From positions 11,230,793 to 11,294,792 of the forward strand of contig NC_021674.1 of assembly GCF_000247815.1 (NCBI RefSeq): a DNA stretch of 64,000 bases, in the 5' to 3' direction. The translations under genes and the position numbers were made by a program. The notes under the pieces were generated by a model, which worked only from the letters and a program-made list of their open reading frames with translations, ran no database searches and was not told the origin of the DNA. The stretch comes from Ficedula albicollis. Lineage: Eukaryota > Chordata > Aves > Passeriformes > Muscicapidae. Shown here piece after piece: positions 15,864 through 31,349 of the stretch (position 1 is its first letter; every line of letters starts with the position of its first letter).

Positions 15864-18720
15864 GGGGTTGTTAGTGTCTTTGGATTTTTTTTGTTCAGTT
15901 GTTTTGGGTTTTTTCCAGATGCCTGTCTTATAACTGAACCTTATCAGCAGAGGAAAATTTCCCCAAAACAGTTGCATGATTCGTGCAGCCCACGAGTAAA
16001 AGAGTATATAGTTTCTTTCAAGACAAGGTATTGGAAAGAGCTAGTCTTAAAATATTGAGTTAACTTTCCGCTCCAGTGCCTTGCAGCTCAGTTCTAAATA
16101 ATGGTCACTGAATGAGAACAGGCAGAGAAGAAACAAGTTTTAATTAGCTGTACAGTGAGTGTCTTTGTACCACAGATAATTTGATTATATCACTGATAAC
16201 CTTCACAGTGTGTTATCACATTACACTATGCCATTCTTCAGAGCTGAAGACATTTTCCACACACCCCTAACAGTCTTAGCAGCAGTGAAAAAATAATGTT
16301 AAAAGTCCCTTCCAGATGTTTTGGTGGGATTCTTCTGTTTGACTGAGCTCCCTCAACTGGGATGAAGCCAGGACAGCTCAGTGGTGGTGCTGCAAGTAGT
16401 GAGTGATAGCAATACAAATCTCTGCCAATTCAGTGTTTACAGGGTTAGTTTGTAAACCTGTTTATGCAACTGTATGTGGTACATTAAGTTCTTTACATTA
16501 ATTCCTGGAATACCATCTGGTAGATATAGACCAATGTATTCTGCATAAACTCAGACAAGAAATATCAGCACTGATACTACCTGACATGTTGTGACCTTCA
16601 GGCATCACCCACTATAATTTTACATACCCTAAGCTATCACAGAATTGGGCAAGTTATGGGGAAAAAGCCCTCAAAAATAGAGCAAGTTGTTTTGGCCTTG
16701 ATTTCAGCCCTTCCACTGAATTGTTGTGCACTTGTGAGAAGTATACCTGGTACTGAGCTTCAGTCCTCTTGCTAGTGGCTTGCATATGGCACCAGGTAAA
16801 AAGAAAATCAGAATATGTTCTACAATAATACTAGGAACAAAAAGAGTTTGGATCCAGCAGAAGGCTTTTTTATATAAAGGTAAGTGGTCTTGCAAATAAG
16901 CATAGGCAACTTGGATCATTCATTTCCACTTATTGCACCGGCCCAGAACAAAGCCTTCCTGCTGTACTTAGGTGAGTAACTCTAATTTAGTAGGGCTCAG
17001 ACAGCAGTCATTAACTGCAGGATTCTTTCTCCCCTTCCATATTAGGGAAACAAGAAACTGCTCCCCAAGCTGTAAGATACAGATCAGATCCTCACACCCC
17101 ACACACAGTTTATACTGCAGTTTATAACTTCACTAGGGGATTAGCTCCTGCTCACAGCAGGACAATTGATGGCAAAATTAAGCATTGCCACCTCATCTTT
17201 TCACTGCTGCTGGAATAGATGGCTTCTTCACAGTGCTTGCAAGGAGGCTGGATCCAGTCATGTGTTATCTACTGTAAAACTGATAGGTGGCAGCCTGCAA
17301 AACTGCTATGTCTGGTGATAAGCAGAGAATGAGCTCTAATGTAATAATTAGCAAAAAATAAATTGGTAATACTATTGACATATCCTAAAGCAGATCTGAG
17401 TCACATTTTGTTTATACTCATGGCTTCATCATTCCATTGGCATTGTGACATCCCTGGGGGAAGGAGAAAATAATGTCCCGTAAAATCCCTGGGCAAGGCA
17501 CAAATTTCCTGCACTGTCAGGTGTATATTCCATTGTGGGACTCAGGGAAAACGATTTTCTGTTCTGATCCCTGTATGTCCAAATACAGACATACAAAGCC
17601 CAAAATAAAAATATTACACCTTAGACTTTTTACTTCCAAGCCTGTCCTGAGTTTTGGCTGCTGTTTATTCTCATGGCAAGACATCACTGTACTTCCTCAC
17701 ACACCCTTTGAAAGGCTGGATATTGTTAGTTTACATATATTGGCAGGAAGATTGGACATAAGTTTCTTCTCCTTGTCTCATCTCCTTGCTGAGGCACCCA
17801 TTTCTCCAAGTTTCTCACCCGAGATTCTTCAAATACTTTTTTTCTGGAATTCAGTGGAGCATTAGCTCTCCTAAGAAGGGGCCAGGGCTTCTAAACCAGA
17901 GGGGGCAGCACATGCTTGAGTCTTGTAAGAGGCAGCCAGGACAGCTATTCTGAGGACAAGGACAACATCCTGCTCCTGTCAGCCAGAATTGCTCTTTCTC
18001 AGAGAATGAAAGGACACAGCACCTCTAATGGATGCCTGGTAGGTACACACACACTCCTGACTGAATCCTGCTGTTGTAGATAGTACAGGGTAGTCCAGCC
18101 TCAACAGTTACAGGAGGTGCACTTGGGTTTATAATTTTGCCTTCTGTCTTCCTTATCATGGGTTGCATCCTGCCTCTCCTTCCCCAGCAGCAGCCAGCCC
18201 TCTCCCTAACACATTACAGCAGTGCCTCAAGACCTCCCACATAACGCCAGCAATGAGGCACTGCCACAGACACGACGGATGCTGGGTAGAATCCCTTGGA
18301 CATCTACTCCCTCAGCAGCAACTAATTCTGCCCCAAAAACACACCTCCTGTCAACAGCAACAGCATTTTGGCTCTGTGTTGAAGGACAAGTTCAGCTGCT
18401 GGAATGTACAGTTGTAGCCCAAACAGCTGTTGTACATCTCCTCCAGGGAAGAAGCTGGCGGGCTGGACGGATCAGAGCAGAAGGCTGGAGCTGGCCTTCA
18501 AGCCACCAGTTGGACCACATGGAACATTTGCAGCTCACATGTCCAATGGTGCCAAGGCAGTGCAAGGCTACCTCTTCAACCAAGGACTTGTAACCATCCA
18601 TGTATACACATGTTACATCTGTAACATATATACAGCATCTAGTCAGACTTTATAAATTAAGCTTTTATTACACAATTCTGTTTATGGAGCTATTCTGAGT
18701 CACAATCTTTTGTCTTTTTC

Positions 18721-18722
<2 letters not shown>

Positions 18723-18753
<31 letters not shown>
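18723..18753. repeat. Poly-T tract, 31 bases
   Basis: A T run followed by GCAGGCAGAGG. It could be the antisense poly-A of an old retroposon, but no recognisable body adjoins it. Confidence 0.85.
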
Positions 18754-18755
<2 letters not shown>

Positions 18756-21700
18756 AGGCAGAGGTTTTAAAGTTTTGCCTTTTCACACAGTGAAGAAAGG
18801 AATTATTTTTCCCTCTTCCCCTTCTTCCTGGCACTGCTTTTCCATTAACTCTCCCTTCCTGAAGAATCAAAAAAGTGTTCTGGAGAAAACCAGATTTGAA
18901 CTGAAGTCAACAGAAAAGCACTAGTTCTGGGATCATGTAGCTCATTAAGCATCAGTTTGAAGCTGTCTGCCTAAAACTTATTTTAACTCCATGGAGGAGA
19001 CCTACTGGTCACCAAGACCAAATATTCACTTTCATCCTAGTGCTATTTATTACTATTTTTTAAAAATCGCAATTAGAAGAAAAAGCAAAGCATACATCGA
19101 AGATCACAATTACAGCAAATAATTAACCGATTGGTATTTAATACATCTCTCTGCAAAGATTTGTCTCATATAAAGCCCTTTGGCACACTGACAAGGGAGA
19201 TAAATCAAATAGCAAAACAGTTTGGTCATTGCAAGGCTGGGGAAAAGGATTCAGCTGAGTTGTAAATTCCAACTTCAAACTGAGGAACATTTTCTCTCAG
19301 CCTTGTAACATCACATAGAATATTTTAATAATCTGAAACACCCTAAAAGGCATGATTTTGCAACATCATTTGTTGAGTGGATCTTCAGGAACTAACAAAA
19401 ACAAGATATCTTCAGGGAGTCTGATTTTGCCAGTAAAAGTCATCACATGCTTTAGCCATTTTTGTACAAGTCATTTATTCAAATCCTGAAAAAGCTTTTC
19501 ATTCCAATACTATAATTATTACTATTACAAGAAATGTTTTGCTGAAAAAATAGGCAGAACTACCAACTGAGGTATTACACCTTGTGCTGAAGTATGAGCC
19601 CTCACTTATTAGAGACTGGACATTTTAAAACTGCTCCTTAACTATATAAAGAAATTTTCATATCTCTTCCTCTCCTTTTTGCCCCTGTTCTAGTGGTTTT
19701 GCCATTGCTTGTATTGCTGAATGAGCCTTTGTAAGCAGCATTTTGACCACGCATTTGGCTCTTCACCTGATCTCTCTCACATCATAACATACTGCTTTGG
19801 CCTTCAAAAACAATTTGTCATAAACTAAAATGGCTTAAAAATATATATGGCTGCAAAGCATTAGATTAATACTGGGGTACAGGAATTCAGAATGTTATTG
19901 TCTAATGAGTTGGCAGATGGTTCATGATCATGATAAATTTCCTACTCTAGCTGACACATTTTCAAATGTTAATGTCCTCCAGAGGAATAAACTGTGTTGT
20001 AATGACTGGAATAATGGCTTCAAAGGTGAGCATTTGCCTTATTATTGTTTCAAACCCTGGCACTCAATGTACATAGGTGTTAGGCTACGCACTCTACAAA
20101 AGGAAATAATTGGCATTGTATAATGAAAAAAGACAAGGTTTACAGAAAAGAGGTAGTGAAGATCTCAGTCATGGAGAGAACAACCTCCTTCATCACTGTG
20201 AAACAATAGCTAATCAAGTACTGTACATAACATAGCAGACAAGCACTTGCAGACATCCCAAGAGCCATAATTGCAGCAAGTGTCTTGGTAGTTGTATGGT
20301 TTAGACAGAACTAAAACTCCTGTATGCTGCTTCCTCTTTCCCACCCTTTCCCCTCCACACTCACTGTGAACTGGTTTGCTCAGGGGAAGGAATACAGTCA
20401 GACTGCACAAAAGAAACAAGTAAGCAGAAAGTTGTGCTTTACATTCAGTCTCATGGCAGCCACTAACCAGTGCAAGAAAGGCATGCACTGAGAAACAAGG
20501 ACAGTTTAAAGAATTTCCATTTTTGGATTGTAATAAAATATTTGGATTTTTTGTCTTGTGAACCATGGGCTCCTTACAGGCTAGGGCTGTAACTCCGCAC
20601 TTTCCCTTAATGCTCTCACATTCTCTGCTCACAAGCAGGACACACACAAATACAGAAGTCTAAGCCAGCCTAAACACTTGCACAACACTGACAACACTAC
20701 TACTCCTGCAGAACCAGCAACATTCTCTAGACCTCTTTTTTTGTGGGTATACAGTTCCCTCCAGGTATTTTCCTAACACCCAAAAGTTCCCATGCAGCCA
20801 TGAAGTAGCATTCTCCTCTAACAAGAAGGAGGTTATCCTACTTGTCAATCCAAATGGAACTAACCCAATTTGCATCTAGTGATGATTCCATGGCCACAAA
20901 TAGATCCTTCTGTCCTCTTTACAGTGTCTTATGTTTCCAATGTCATAATAATTTATGCCTTCCAAAGTAGGAGAGAGTCATCTGTTGAACAGCAGTCATG
21001 GCCTTATTTGCTCAGCTATTATATAATCCTACTTTTACCTCCATAACATTTCTTTAAAAGTGTCCTCTGTTAAGAGTCACTCTGCAATCAACATTGTTGA
21101 CCATGTGTTATTAATTAAGTAATTTTAAAAATTAGAAATACAAATCACATTGTTTTCAACCAAAATAATGATCTACCAATTATTCTACCAACAGAAATTA
21201 CTTGTAGCTTTTGGCAGGTCTTTTCCCTTTGGCCATTGTTTTCTTAGTTATCAACAAGGTTACAGTTGGTCCTTTTGATTAAAAAGCTGTTTGGCCAGAA
21301 TCACTACTATGGGAAAACAAAACCTGAAATTCAATATGCTTCTAGAATTCTTTTGAAATTTGATCTCAGTACCAATGAAGGAGGAAGGTGAAGGACCACA
21401 AGGGACATAACTTGTTAAAAAAAAAAAAAAAGTATTTTGTGTTCACTAGTCTTTCTGTAAGGCACACACCATATAACTTAGGATCTGATTGCAACAGCTT
21501 CAAACTTCTAAAAATTACAAACTAGGTTAACAGAGTTTACAAACTCGGATAAGGCTACATAGTGAGGTGTATCTCCATGACTCATTCAAGTCACATTATC
21601 CACACAGACCTAGAAGATACTTTCAGTTCCTCTAAAGGTAAATAAAGTTCAGGACAACAGAATCCATGGCCTTCTTGAACCAGAAAAGAATTTATAAACA

Positions 21701-22026
21701 TATACAAAGATTTATAATTAAAAAATTAGTATTTTTAATATGACCAAAACAACAATATAATTTAAGAACTAAATTTCAACACAACACTTGATTCTGCTAA
21801 ACATGCCTACAAAATCTATCCTTTTCCATTAGCATTTAGCACTAAGGGTGCTATGCTAGTAGTTTCATCTTAAAAAGATTACTTAGAAAGTAAAGCATGA
21901 GCAACAGGATGATGCTGTACTCACACAGGTAATACTTAGTGTCTAGGCCTCCAGCAAAATTAAACTTCTGTGCATATGAGAGCCTACAGAAGTAAGGATG
22001 GGCTTCACCTTCTGTGCAATACTGCA

Positions 22027-23260
<1,234 letters not shown>

Positions 23261-23659
23261 GAGAGGAGAGGAGAGGAGAGGAGAGGAGAGGAGAGGAGAG
23301 GAGAGGAGAGGAGAGGAGAGGAGAGGAGAGGAGAGGAGAGGAGAGGAGAGGAGAGGAGAGGAGAGGAGAGGAGAGGAGAGGAGAGGAGAGGAGAGGAGAG
23401 GAGAGGAGAGGAGAGGAGAGGAGAGGAGAGGAGAGGAGAGGAGAGGAGAGGAGAGGAGAGGAGAGGAGAGGAGAGGAGAGGAGAGGAGAGGAGAGGAGAG
23501 GAGAGGAGAGGAGAGGAGAGGAGAGGAGAGGAGAGGAGAGGAGAGGAGAGGAGAGGAGAGGAGAGGAGAGGAGAGGAGAGGAGAGGAGAGGAGAGGAGAG
23601 GAGAGGAGAGGAGAGGAGAGGAGAGGAGAGGAGAGGAGAGGAGAGGAGAGGAGAGGAGG
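23261..23659. repeat. Pentanucleotide satellite (GAGAG)79, polypurine tract
   Basis: 79 perfect GAGAG units plus a partial unit, all purine on the plus strand, flanked by CATGCTA and AGCCCTTC. Such mirror-symmetric polypurine tracts can form triplex (H-DNA). The Arg/Glu/Gly and Leu/Ser/Pro repeat frames through it are not genes. Confidence 0.97.
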
Positions 23660-26600
23660 AAGCCCTTCAAAATTAACCCTTCAGGGGAAGACACTGGACA
23701 GCCAATGCTGAACGTTGCCATTCTGACTGCAGAGACAGCATGGCTAAAATTAAGTTACGGTGTAATCTTGCTCGACCTTAGAAGAGAAAGATCATGCATT
23801 TTAAGACTTCTCACTGTTAGTAAGATTTATGCAATTCTGCACTGGTGACACTCACAGAATGCGCATTATGCTTGGCAATAGGCTGGCAATCCAGCTATTA
23901 CTCCGTCATGTATTATAATATAGAAACAGTCACTCCTGCAAAGCCTATGACAAATGACATTTCATTAACTACAAAGACTGCTGGATCGTTTTCCCAGGTT
24001 ATATGTCAGCCAGGCCATAATAGTCCTTTCAATAGTGTATCATGAATAGAAAGTTACTAAAATGTCCCAAATATTTTAGAGAATAAATGCTTCTCAATTT
24101 GTTAATGATAAAATTCTACATCAATTAGATGGAATGGGAAAAAAGCCTATCATTAAAGTCCCAGGCCACACAAATTTAGAATGGTATTTCCCACTGCTTG
24201 TTTTGTCATTTCCCCACCACTCTCTCTCATATTTATTTAATTTTTTACTGTTTCAAGTGACTAGCTGAGTGGTCCAGTACATTTCCCACTATCTGCTTTC
24301 ATGGCAAACAGTCTTTCCAGGTATTTCAGTCCCTTGACGATTTCATGGGATCAACAAATCAAACTGTGAGGTTTTACAAACAGGAAAATGTCAACAAAAG
24401 AACATAGGATATAACACCTCAGGTGCTTTGTTTCCAAACAAAATTCTTTTCCGCCCTGTCTGTTTTAGCTTAGTTACAACAATCATACCTGATTTGAATC
24501 ATACATATTACAGGTATACATGGACACTGGTCTGTGCTGCCCATAGAGAAGGGATTATAAAACATCTTTGTGTTTTGCTCACTGTGACTTCTGCTGTCCT
24601 GAATAATTGCACTTCTCACTGCTCTAGTGGAAGGAGAGGTGGGGATTACTCCTATGTATAAAGCTAGGCACTTCTTTAACAACTCTGCTAGATGGCTCAA
24701 GACTCTGACCCAGACTTTCTCATGAAAATACAGCTTAGATCATGGCCTGCAATTGGATCCCGCAAGTGTGCAAGGTTCTGCAGGCAGCAGATCCAGGTGA
24801 AATTCAGCTCCTGAGGGCATTAACTGCACCCCAGCCTCACAGAAACCTAGGGAGGAAGACAGCATTTGCCCAAGTCCTACAATTATTTCTCCAGCACACA
24901 TGATCTGAGGATCACAGAGTGAAAGTCCTAGAGCACCCCTGGTGTGGGCAAACACTTGTAATAAACAGGCAGATCCCCCTTTTGCTTAGTCAGAAGCAGA
25001 ACCTGCCTGGAGCAAGAGCAGAGTGTGGCTCTTAATGTTGACATGCTAGTCCATCAATCTCCACCCAAGCTTATCCTGAAGAAGCTATCAGGAACACCAC
25101 AACCCTTCACAGTTTAACTGTCCCTCCTGAATGATATCCACATGCACATCAGATCGCGGCTCGTACAGAACACTGTCAGAACGCACCTGTAGATCCTCCC
25201 ACAGAATGCGGGCTGGTCCTTTATGCCATCTCATTATACATTTAGATATCAGAGCCTGCCCCTTGCTCTGGGCCTTGCTCAGCTGCAAAGGAATTCAATT
25301 AGGATTAAGCTGCATCAGCTGCAAAGTCAGAGACCTGCCAGGTCTCTCTCGCTGTCTGTTGGTTTCTCAAGGAATCATGCTGGCAGCACATAACTGCAAC
25401 AATAAGCTATTTGCATCTTGAAAGCAAGAAGCAAAAAAAAATTTAATGTTCCCTAACTACAACCTCTGGGGCCAACTGAGGACATATTTCTCTTACAAGC
25501 ACTTTAATTTTGAAGACACAAATGAATTTGGCAAAACGTAAACAAGACATTTCTAGGTACAGCAACAAAGAAATGCAGGTGAAAATGAGTTAACATCATG
25601 TTGCCCTTCCCCAAGGAAAGCAAACTCCATGGGTTAAAGCACAGTGTTGCAACTGTAACTACACCTACACCTAAGATTTATACTGCCTACATTGCTCTGT
25701 GAGCTGCAAGTTACATCTCATAGCATTTGGAAAAAATATCTGAAAGCAGCCTGCTATGTACAGATGGCCCATAAAAATTAGTCTTATGTATTGTGCTGAT
25801 TTACTTAAACCAGGCTGTACTATTTTGGATTGGCTCAGAAGGTTCTGCATCAAACATCATCACAATGATCTAAACTAGGTATTGAATGATTTATGTCCTT
25901 TTACCTTAAAACATACTATGTCAGGCTTCATCCATTAATTTTGCTCTGTTTAGGAGTTTAGGTTTGTGTGTGTCTGTGTTACTACTGTATTTCAGCTACA
26001 TACCCTACAATAAATAATCTTAATGATCAAATGACAGGCTTCATATCTCGCTGAGCAGAGTTCATCTGATCTATTAAAGTGACACCAGACATTTACTCAA
26101 GAAGTAAACAGAGCTGACATTATAGGATGATCTCTGAGGGGAACACTCCAAGGTAAATACTGAGGAGAAAGAGGGGTTATGCATTCCATTCTTTTGTGTT
26201 TCTTGCCCAATTTTTTATTTTCTTATATTTAATGTTCTTATTAGTATGTTTTGTGATCTTCAGGCAATAATCTGCGAAAGAGAGCCTTTAAAAATAGTTT
26301 TAACTGTCAGTTTTAAACAGAAAAAGAGCAACTGGTTGAACCTGGAGAAGAATCTGGACAAGCATATGGAGAAGCCAAATGATTCTTTGTCTGAAATCAT
26401 AGTCTCACTGAAGCTGTGGCTACTTGCTCTGCAGTGGTATCCTGCCTTTACAAGGGAGTCATTGAGGAGCTCTGGCAGAACCTCCTCCTATATAGTGAAT
26501 ACTTAAAAATAGAATTGTTGCCTTTCTCCCCCTCAAAAAATCAGCCAGATTTTCTTGTTAGGGTCCTATGTTTGCATTTGTTAATAAGAAAAAAGGGAAA

Positions 26601-29337
26601 GAAAAGGAAAGAGGAGAACAATATATATTAAAAGTGATAAACCTTCCAGTCTAAACACAAGTCCAGAATTTTCTCTTATGACATAGAGATAAAATGACAT
26701 GTGGATTGGAATCCACAGGGGCAATCCTGCCCCCTCTGTGAATGACAGTAAGAAGCTCTGTAGCTCATTTTAAGCAGCCAATTAAATTAGAAGTTTAGAT
26801 AAATACTCTGTTATTTGCATACAAAATAAACCCTCTTCAGATCTGGGACAACATATTCTATTTCAAGGCCCTACTCTGGTAACCATGTTTCCCTGCCCTC
26901 AGGAGCCTAAAAGTAACACTCAGAAGCAAAATTATTTTCTATACTCACTGACCAAAGCCAACAGAAAAGGAAATGGATTATTGTTGATTTTGAAGTCACA
27001 AGCAAGAGCACAACAGAGTAAGATGCCTTTGAAGAGGGAAAACAAAATGTCAGGGCCAAGAGGGCCACAAAGAACTTCTTTACAGCTTTCAGTTTTACAG
27101 AGATGATTGTCTGGTGACAGCAGGGAGAAGATACACCCTCAGACAAAGAAACAACACCCACAGGCAGTACAAAAGGCCAGGTCTGGCATGAAGCAGGAGA
27201 GGCAAGAGCACCACCCAGAAGGCAACTCTAGGTGGCCTAGCAGCATGCAAGCATTATCTTCTCTCACCTTTTTTCTAACACGCTTTGACAGTCCTTGAAC
27301 AAAGCTGAAGCAATGCCAGACAGCTCTCACTCTGTCAAAAAGAAAATGCTTCACACTTGTACAGAGGGAAGGGGAGAAGCCCTTGAAAGTGCTTTATCTT
27401 TCCAGCTAAAATTTGACCAAAATGCTGCTGAAAACCGTAACTTTGCTTTTCAAGATTGTTCCAGCTGCAACATAGCCCCACACATTAAGGTCCACATCTG
27501 CAGCTGGCATAACTCAAAATAATGCTCCTTCAGGCAGTACTAATGTGAATAATACCTATGGCTTCAAACTTAGAGGCCTCACTGCCAGAAACACTAAAGA
27601 CAACAAGAAAATTCTATTTCACTATAACCAGCAAACTAACCTGATTCTGTAATGAAAAATGTCTGTTTTCTTGACTCATCCATCATCAAGACATAATAAA
27701 CTTATAATCAAAATTATATCAATTCAAATGATTCTGCCAATCTTTCCTTAATGGATTTAATTTAATAAAATTTAAAAAATTTTCCATGCCTGTATATAGT
27801 AGACAACAATAGCAACAATGGACTCATAGGGACTGTGGGAAAAGAACCTAATTTCTTCCCCCATGGCAAAGTGCTCTGTGTACCAGCTGCTGCTGGGGAA
27901 CCGTGGAGGGGCTTATCCTCACAGGGCAGAACTGAGCTTACCTTCCCTTCCAGGGAAATGCAGTGAAAAGGGTTGACATATTCTTTTCCCAGTTCTATTT
28001 TCTCTTCCACTGGCTGGAATACAAGCCCAGAAGGTTTGTTTGCTGCTGTTTGAGGAAGGTTTGAGGAGTCAAATAGGGTTAGGTCTCTGTACCTGTAAAC
28101 AACATTGTAAAATCAAGAGATGGGAAACTACAGTTCCCTTTTGGCAATTTGCATCATTAAAAAAAAAAGAAGAGAAACATTTAATTTTCAATATCCTCCT
28201 TTCTTCCAATTGCTCATGGTGATGGGCACAATCCAGTGTTGACTGACATTTTGGGCCTCCTGCTGAGCTTGAAAAGACCGATTACTTCTTTCACTAGAAA
28301 ATAGTAACCTATTATTATTAGAAGCATTCACTAGCAGAAAAGTAAATTAAGTTCTGCATTCAGGGCAGAGAATCACCTCCAGATCCATAAGACAGAAGGA
28401 CTTTGAAACTTATGATGGCAAAACCTACGCCAATGTCACTGGGAAATTTGCTTCAGACTTGAGATCAGAGCATTAATATGGTATTTTCAGCACCTACAGA
28501 GAGGTTTCTACCAGATGTAGTCCCTTCATCACGAAGCAAACGTATAAATAACAAAGATTGTAATGGATCAAAACCAGAAAGAAATCACTTCAGCTGGAGG
28601 AAAACTGGGTTTTCCATTTAAACTAAAGCAGTACTTAGACATAGGAATAAATGGCTTGCAAGTTCCACATGGGCAAATTTTGGTTTGAAATAAGAAAGCT
28701 ATCACCAAACCAACAGCTTAAATACAGGAATACAGTAATGGAACAACATTTTGGGGGCCAATAAACCTAATTAGTTAGGGATAATGACAGGATTTTTTAA
28801 CAGAACTAGGCAACTCTAATGAAGTGCAGAAACCATGCTTGCCTAATGGAGGACTTCATGTCCCTGTCTTAAAATCCATCTTAATTGTTACACTGATGCC
28901 CTTTATGGCGTTACTCAGAAGTGTTATAAGAAGCAGAACAAGTCTAGACACACTGTTTAAAAAGAAAAGGAAAGAGGAGAAAGGGTAAAAGTTCTTTATT
29001 TCCTCAATGAATATGCATAAGAGTATTTTCCCTTAAAAATAAATAAGAAAAACAACAAAAAAGAGGGCTAAAGGTTAGGCAACTGGATTAATTCTTTACA
29101 GGGTTTCTTCTGGAAGCTGAGTACTTTGTATTCACTCTCAAAGATTCAAACAAGGAGCTCATCTTGAGATTCAGCCAGAATAAGCTTACACCAATGGGTT
29201 GATTCAGGAGCAAAATCTTCAAAGAGACTCCAACTGCTGAAATTCTGGACAGAAGAAAAGAACAACCAATATGCAAGTAACTACATGGGTCAGAGGGCTG
29301 TGTCTGAACCCAAAGGACTTGATTTTGCATTCCTCCT
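23660..29337. other. Gene-free stretch
   Basis: Unique sequence. The segment 25090-25290 is more balanced in base composition and contains CpGs. A 66-codon minus-strand frame there is not recognisable. No repeat family identified. Confidence 0.55.
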
Positions 29338-30049
29338 TGTTGGGGGTTAGGTTTTTTGTTCTATTACTGTGTCAATTTAAAGAATTTTTCCCATTATCAC
29401 GCTAACAGAGCCTGCCGGGTTACACCCAGGACCTTTGACGACTCTGGTAGTCGTGGGGTAGGTGGGAGCGGCTTCCGGAGGGGACTCGTGTTTTCGGCAA
29501 GCTCGGAGGAGGACCCCCCATCTCCAGCCCACGCGGCCGAAGGCAGGAGAGCCAGACCCTCTGCGATCACCTGCCCTGCATCTCCCCGTTCCAACCTCCT
29601 GCCTCTGAGGACACAGCTGACCACCAGAAGCCAAACGGTGAGCGAGGAGCTGCCCTCTCCAGCCTGTTCCCACCCGAGACCGGCGTGGCTGTCGCTGTTT
29701 TCCGCCCCCCATCCCCCGCCTCGCTCCCGCCTGCTCTCCGCAGCTGTGCCGGCTCTGCCACGTGTTACATCACCGGGAACAGACACAGACCAAGTGTGTC
29801 CGCGGCTAAAGAAAGGACTGGAACCGAGTTATTTGTTCTATTGCGTTGATAATTTTAATAACTGCTGTTGCCTCTGCTTGTAGGGTTAGACATATTAGTA
29901 AAAGAGCTGTTATTCCTACCCCCTTATCTCTGCCTCAGAGTCCTTGATTCAAACAATTATAATACTTGGAGGGAGCAAAATTGAATTCTCTATTTCAAGG
30001 AGAAGCTTCTGCCTTTTATTGGCAGACACCTGTCCTTCAAACCAGGACA
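29338..30049 (-). mobile_element. Solo LTR of an endogenous retrovirus, family A, intact
   Basis: 712 bp. Read on the minus strand it begins TGTCCTGGTTTGAAGG and ends CCCCCAACA. It is flanked by a perfect 5-bp duplication CTCCT (29333-29337 and 30050-30054). A CpG-rich block occupies about 29450-29830. Orientation is inferred from the TGTCCTGGTTT start, which is common in bird ERV LTRs and shared in outline with the unrelated LTR at 34715-36005. No gag, pol or env sequence adjoins it. The open frame running through it (29356-29883) is incidental. Confidence 0.9.
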
Positions 30050-31081
30050 CTCCTAAATTCAGTGGGCAAACATGGGAAGGAGAGGTGAATCCCAAGAAGG
30101 TTTGCTCATGGAATATAAAACAGAACTCAAGCTCTATTGTCCCCATCAAGATTTCACAACCACATAACACCAGGGATTTCATTTGAGTCATACTTGATTT
30201 GTTAAAAAAACAATCAAATTTTAGATCTAAGGAAACCCTTAAAATAAGTCATTACTAGTATCTTAATATTTTTTATGGTGTAAGGAATCAGTTAGGCTAC
30301 CCAGGATTTACAGAGGTATAAGTTAAAGCAAGATTTAAAACTTAACATACAAGTTTCTTGGACCCACGATGTGCTTATTTTCTAGTTTAGGCACACGCGT
30401 GAAAATAATTACTGACCAGATGCTAAGGAGAGAATAAACCCCACGAAAATTAGACCTTGCCTCAAAAAACTTTCCCAGATACAGTAATAAAAAAACCCAA
30501 ACAAATAAAAGGTATTAGGGGCTACCATCCTGTGCTGGTGAAATTCAACATCATTCCATTAAGAGAAAAATATCTATTTTTGTTGGCTGAGGCTGCAGCC
30601 CTTGATCATCTTTTGTCACACAGTGGGAAAGACACAGCTCTCATCTGGATAGGGCACTGCACAGACGTGCTCACGTCAGACAACACGCCCAGCGTGACAC
30701 ATCCGGCCAGCAGTAATCACAGAATGCAAGGCAACACCTGCTTAGTCCTTATGGTAAAATCATTCCCAAAGAAATACAAAGCCTTTAGAGCCCACAGAGC
30801 ACCAGCTGGGATCCTGTTCTCCAGTCTGCAGTGGAGAAATGCTACCCTTTTCGACTCAATATTTGCCACATATCAGGATTCTGAGAATAGAGGATCTAAT
30901 CTGCTTCTTGCTTACATCACTTTAAATCAGGAACAATGCTATCCACATCAACAGCCTTCCATGAGTATAAAACAAAAAAGTGAGAGTAGAAACAGGTCTA
31001 TAAACTCAGCTGAATTTAGAAATCAGTGTTTTACTTTCCAATTTTTCAGAGATTACATTACATGTGTACATAAACACATAC

Positions 31082-31099
31082 ATATACACACACACACAC
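31082..31099. repeat. Short (CA)n run
   Basis: CATATACACACACACACAC-type dinucleotide run, shorter than 20 bases. Confidence 0.8.
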
Positions 31100-31349
31100 C
31101 ATTTTTAAAACTTCTCCAGGAAATCAAACACAAACTAAGCAGAACATATGGAAATTTAACCAGTTGCTCATGAAAAGCTGCTAAAATCTGCCTAAGTCAA
31201 AAGACATGGTGCAGTCTCCTTGCTACACTGGCTTGTTAAAAAGAGGTAAGGTAAAAAAAGCATAATTTTTAACTAGACCACTTGATAGGTGGAGCAGCAG
31301 TTTCACTTGTCTCAGAAATGCAGTATGTTTGCATTTTTAAAGACTTTGT

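Larger units (their letters stand above)
10628..22026. other. Gene-free stretch
   Basis: Unique sequence with small low-complexity pieces: a TTTATTTTATTTTA-type run near 11635-11675, GGGGGGGAAGGAGG near 11520, (GGTTT)n at 15832 and the T run at 18723. An octamer-like ATTTGCAT lies near 13621. Nothing that I can call a gene. Confidence 0.55.

Noticed and set aside
29356..29883. 175-codon frame in a CpG-rich region
   Set aside because: It lies wholly inside a solo LTR with defined ends and a target-site duplication; no retroviral protein motif is present.
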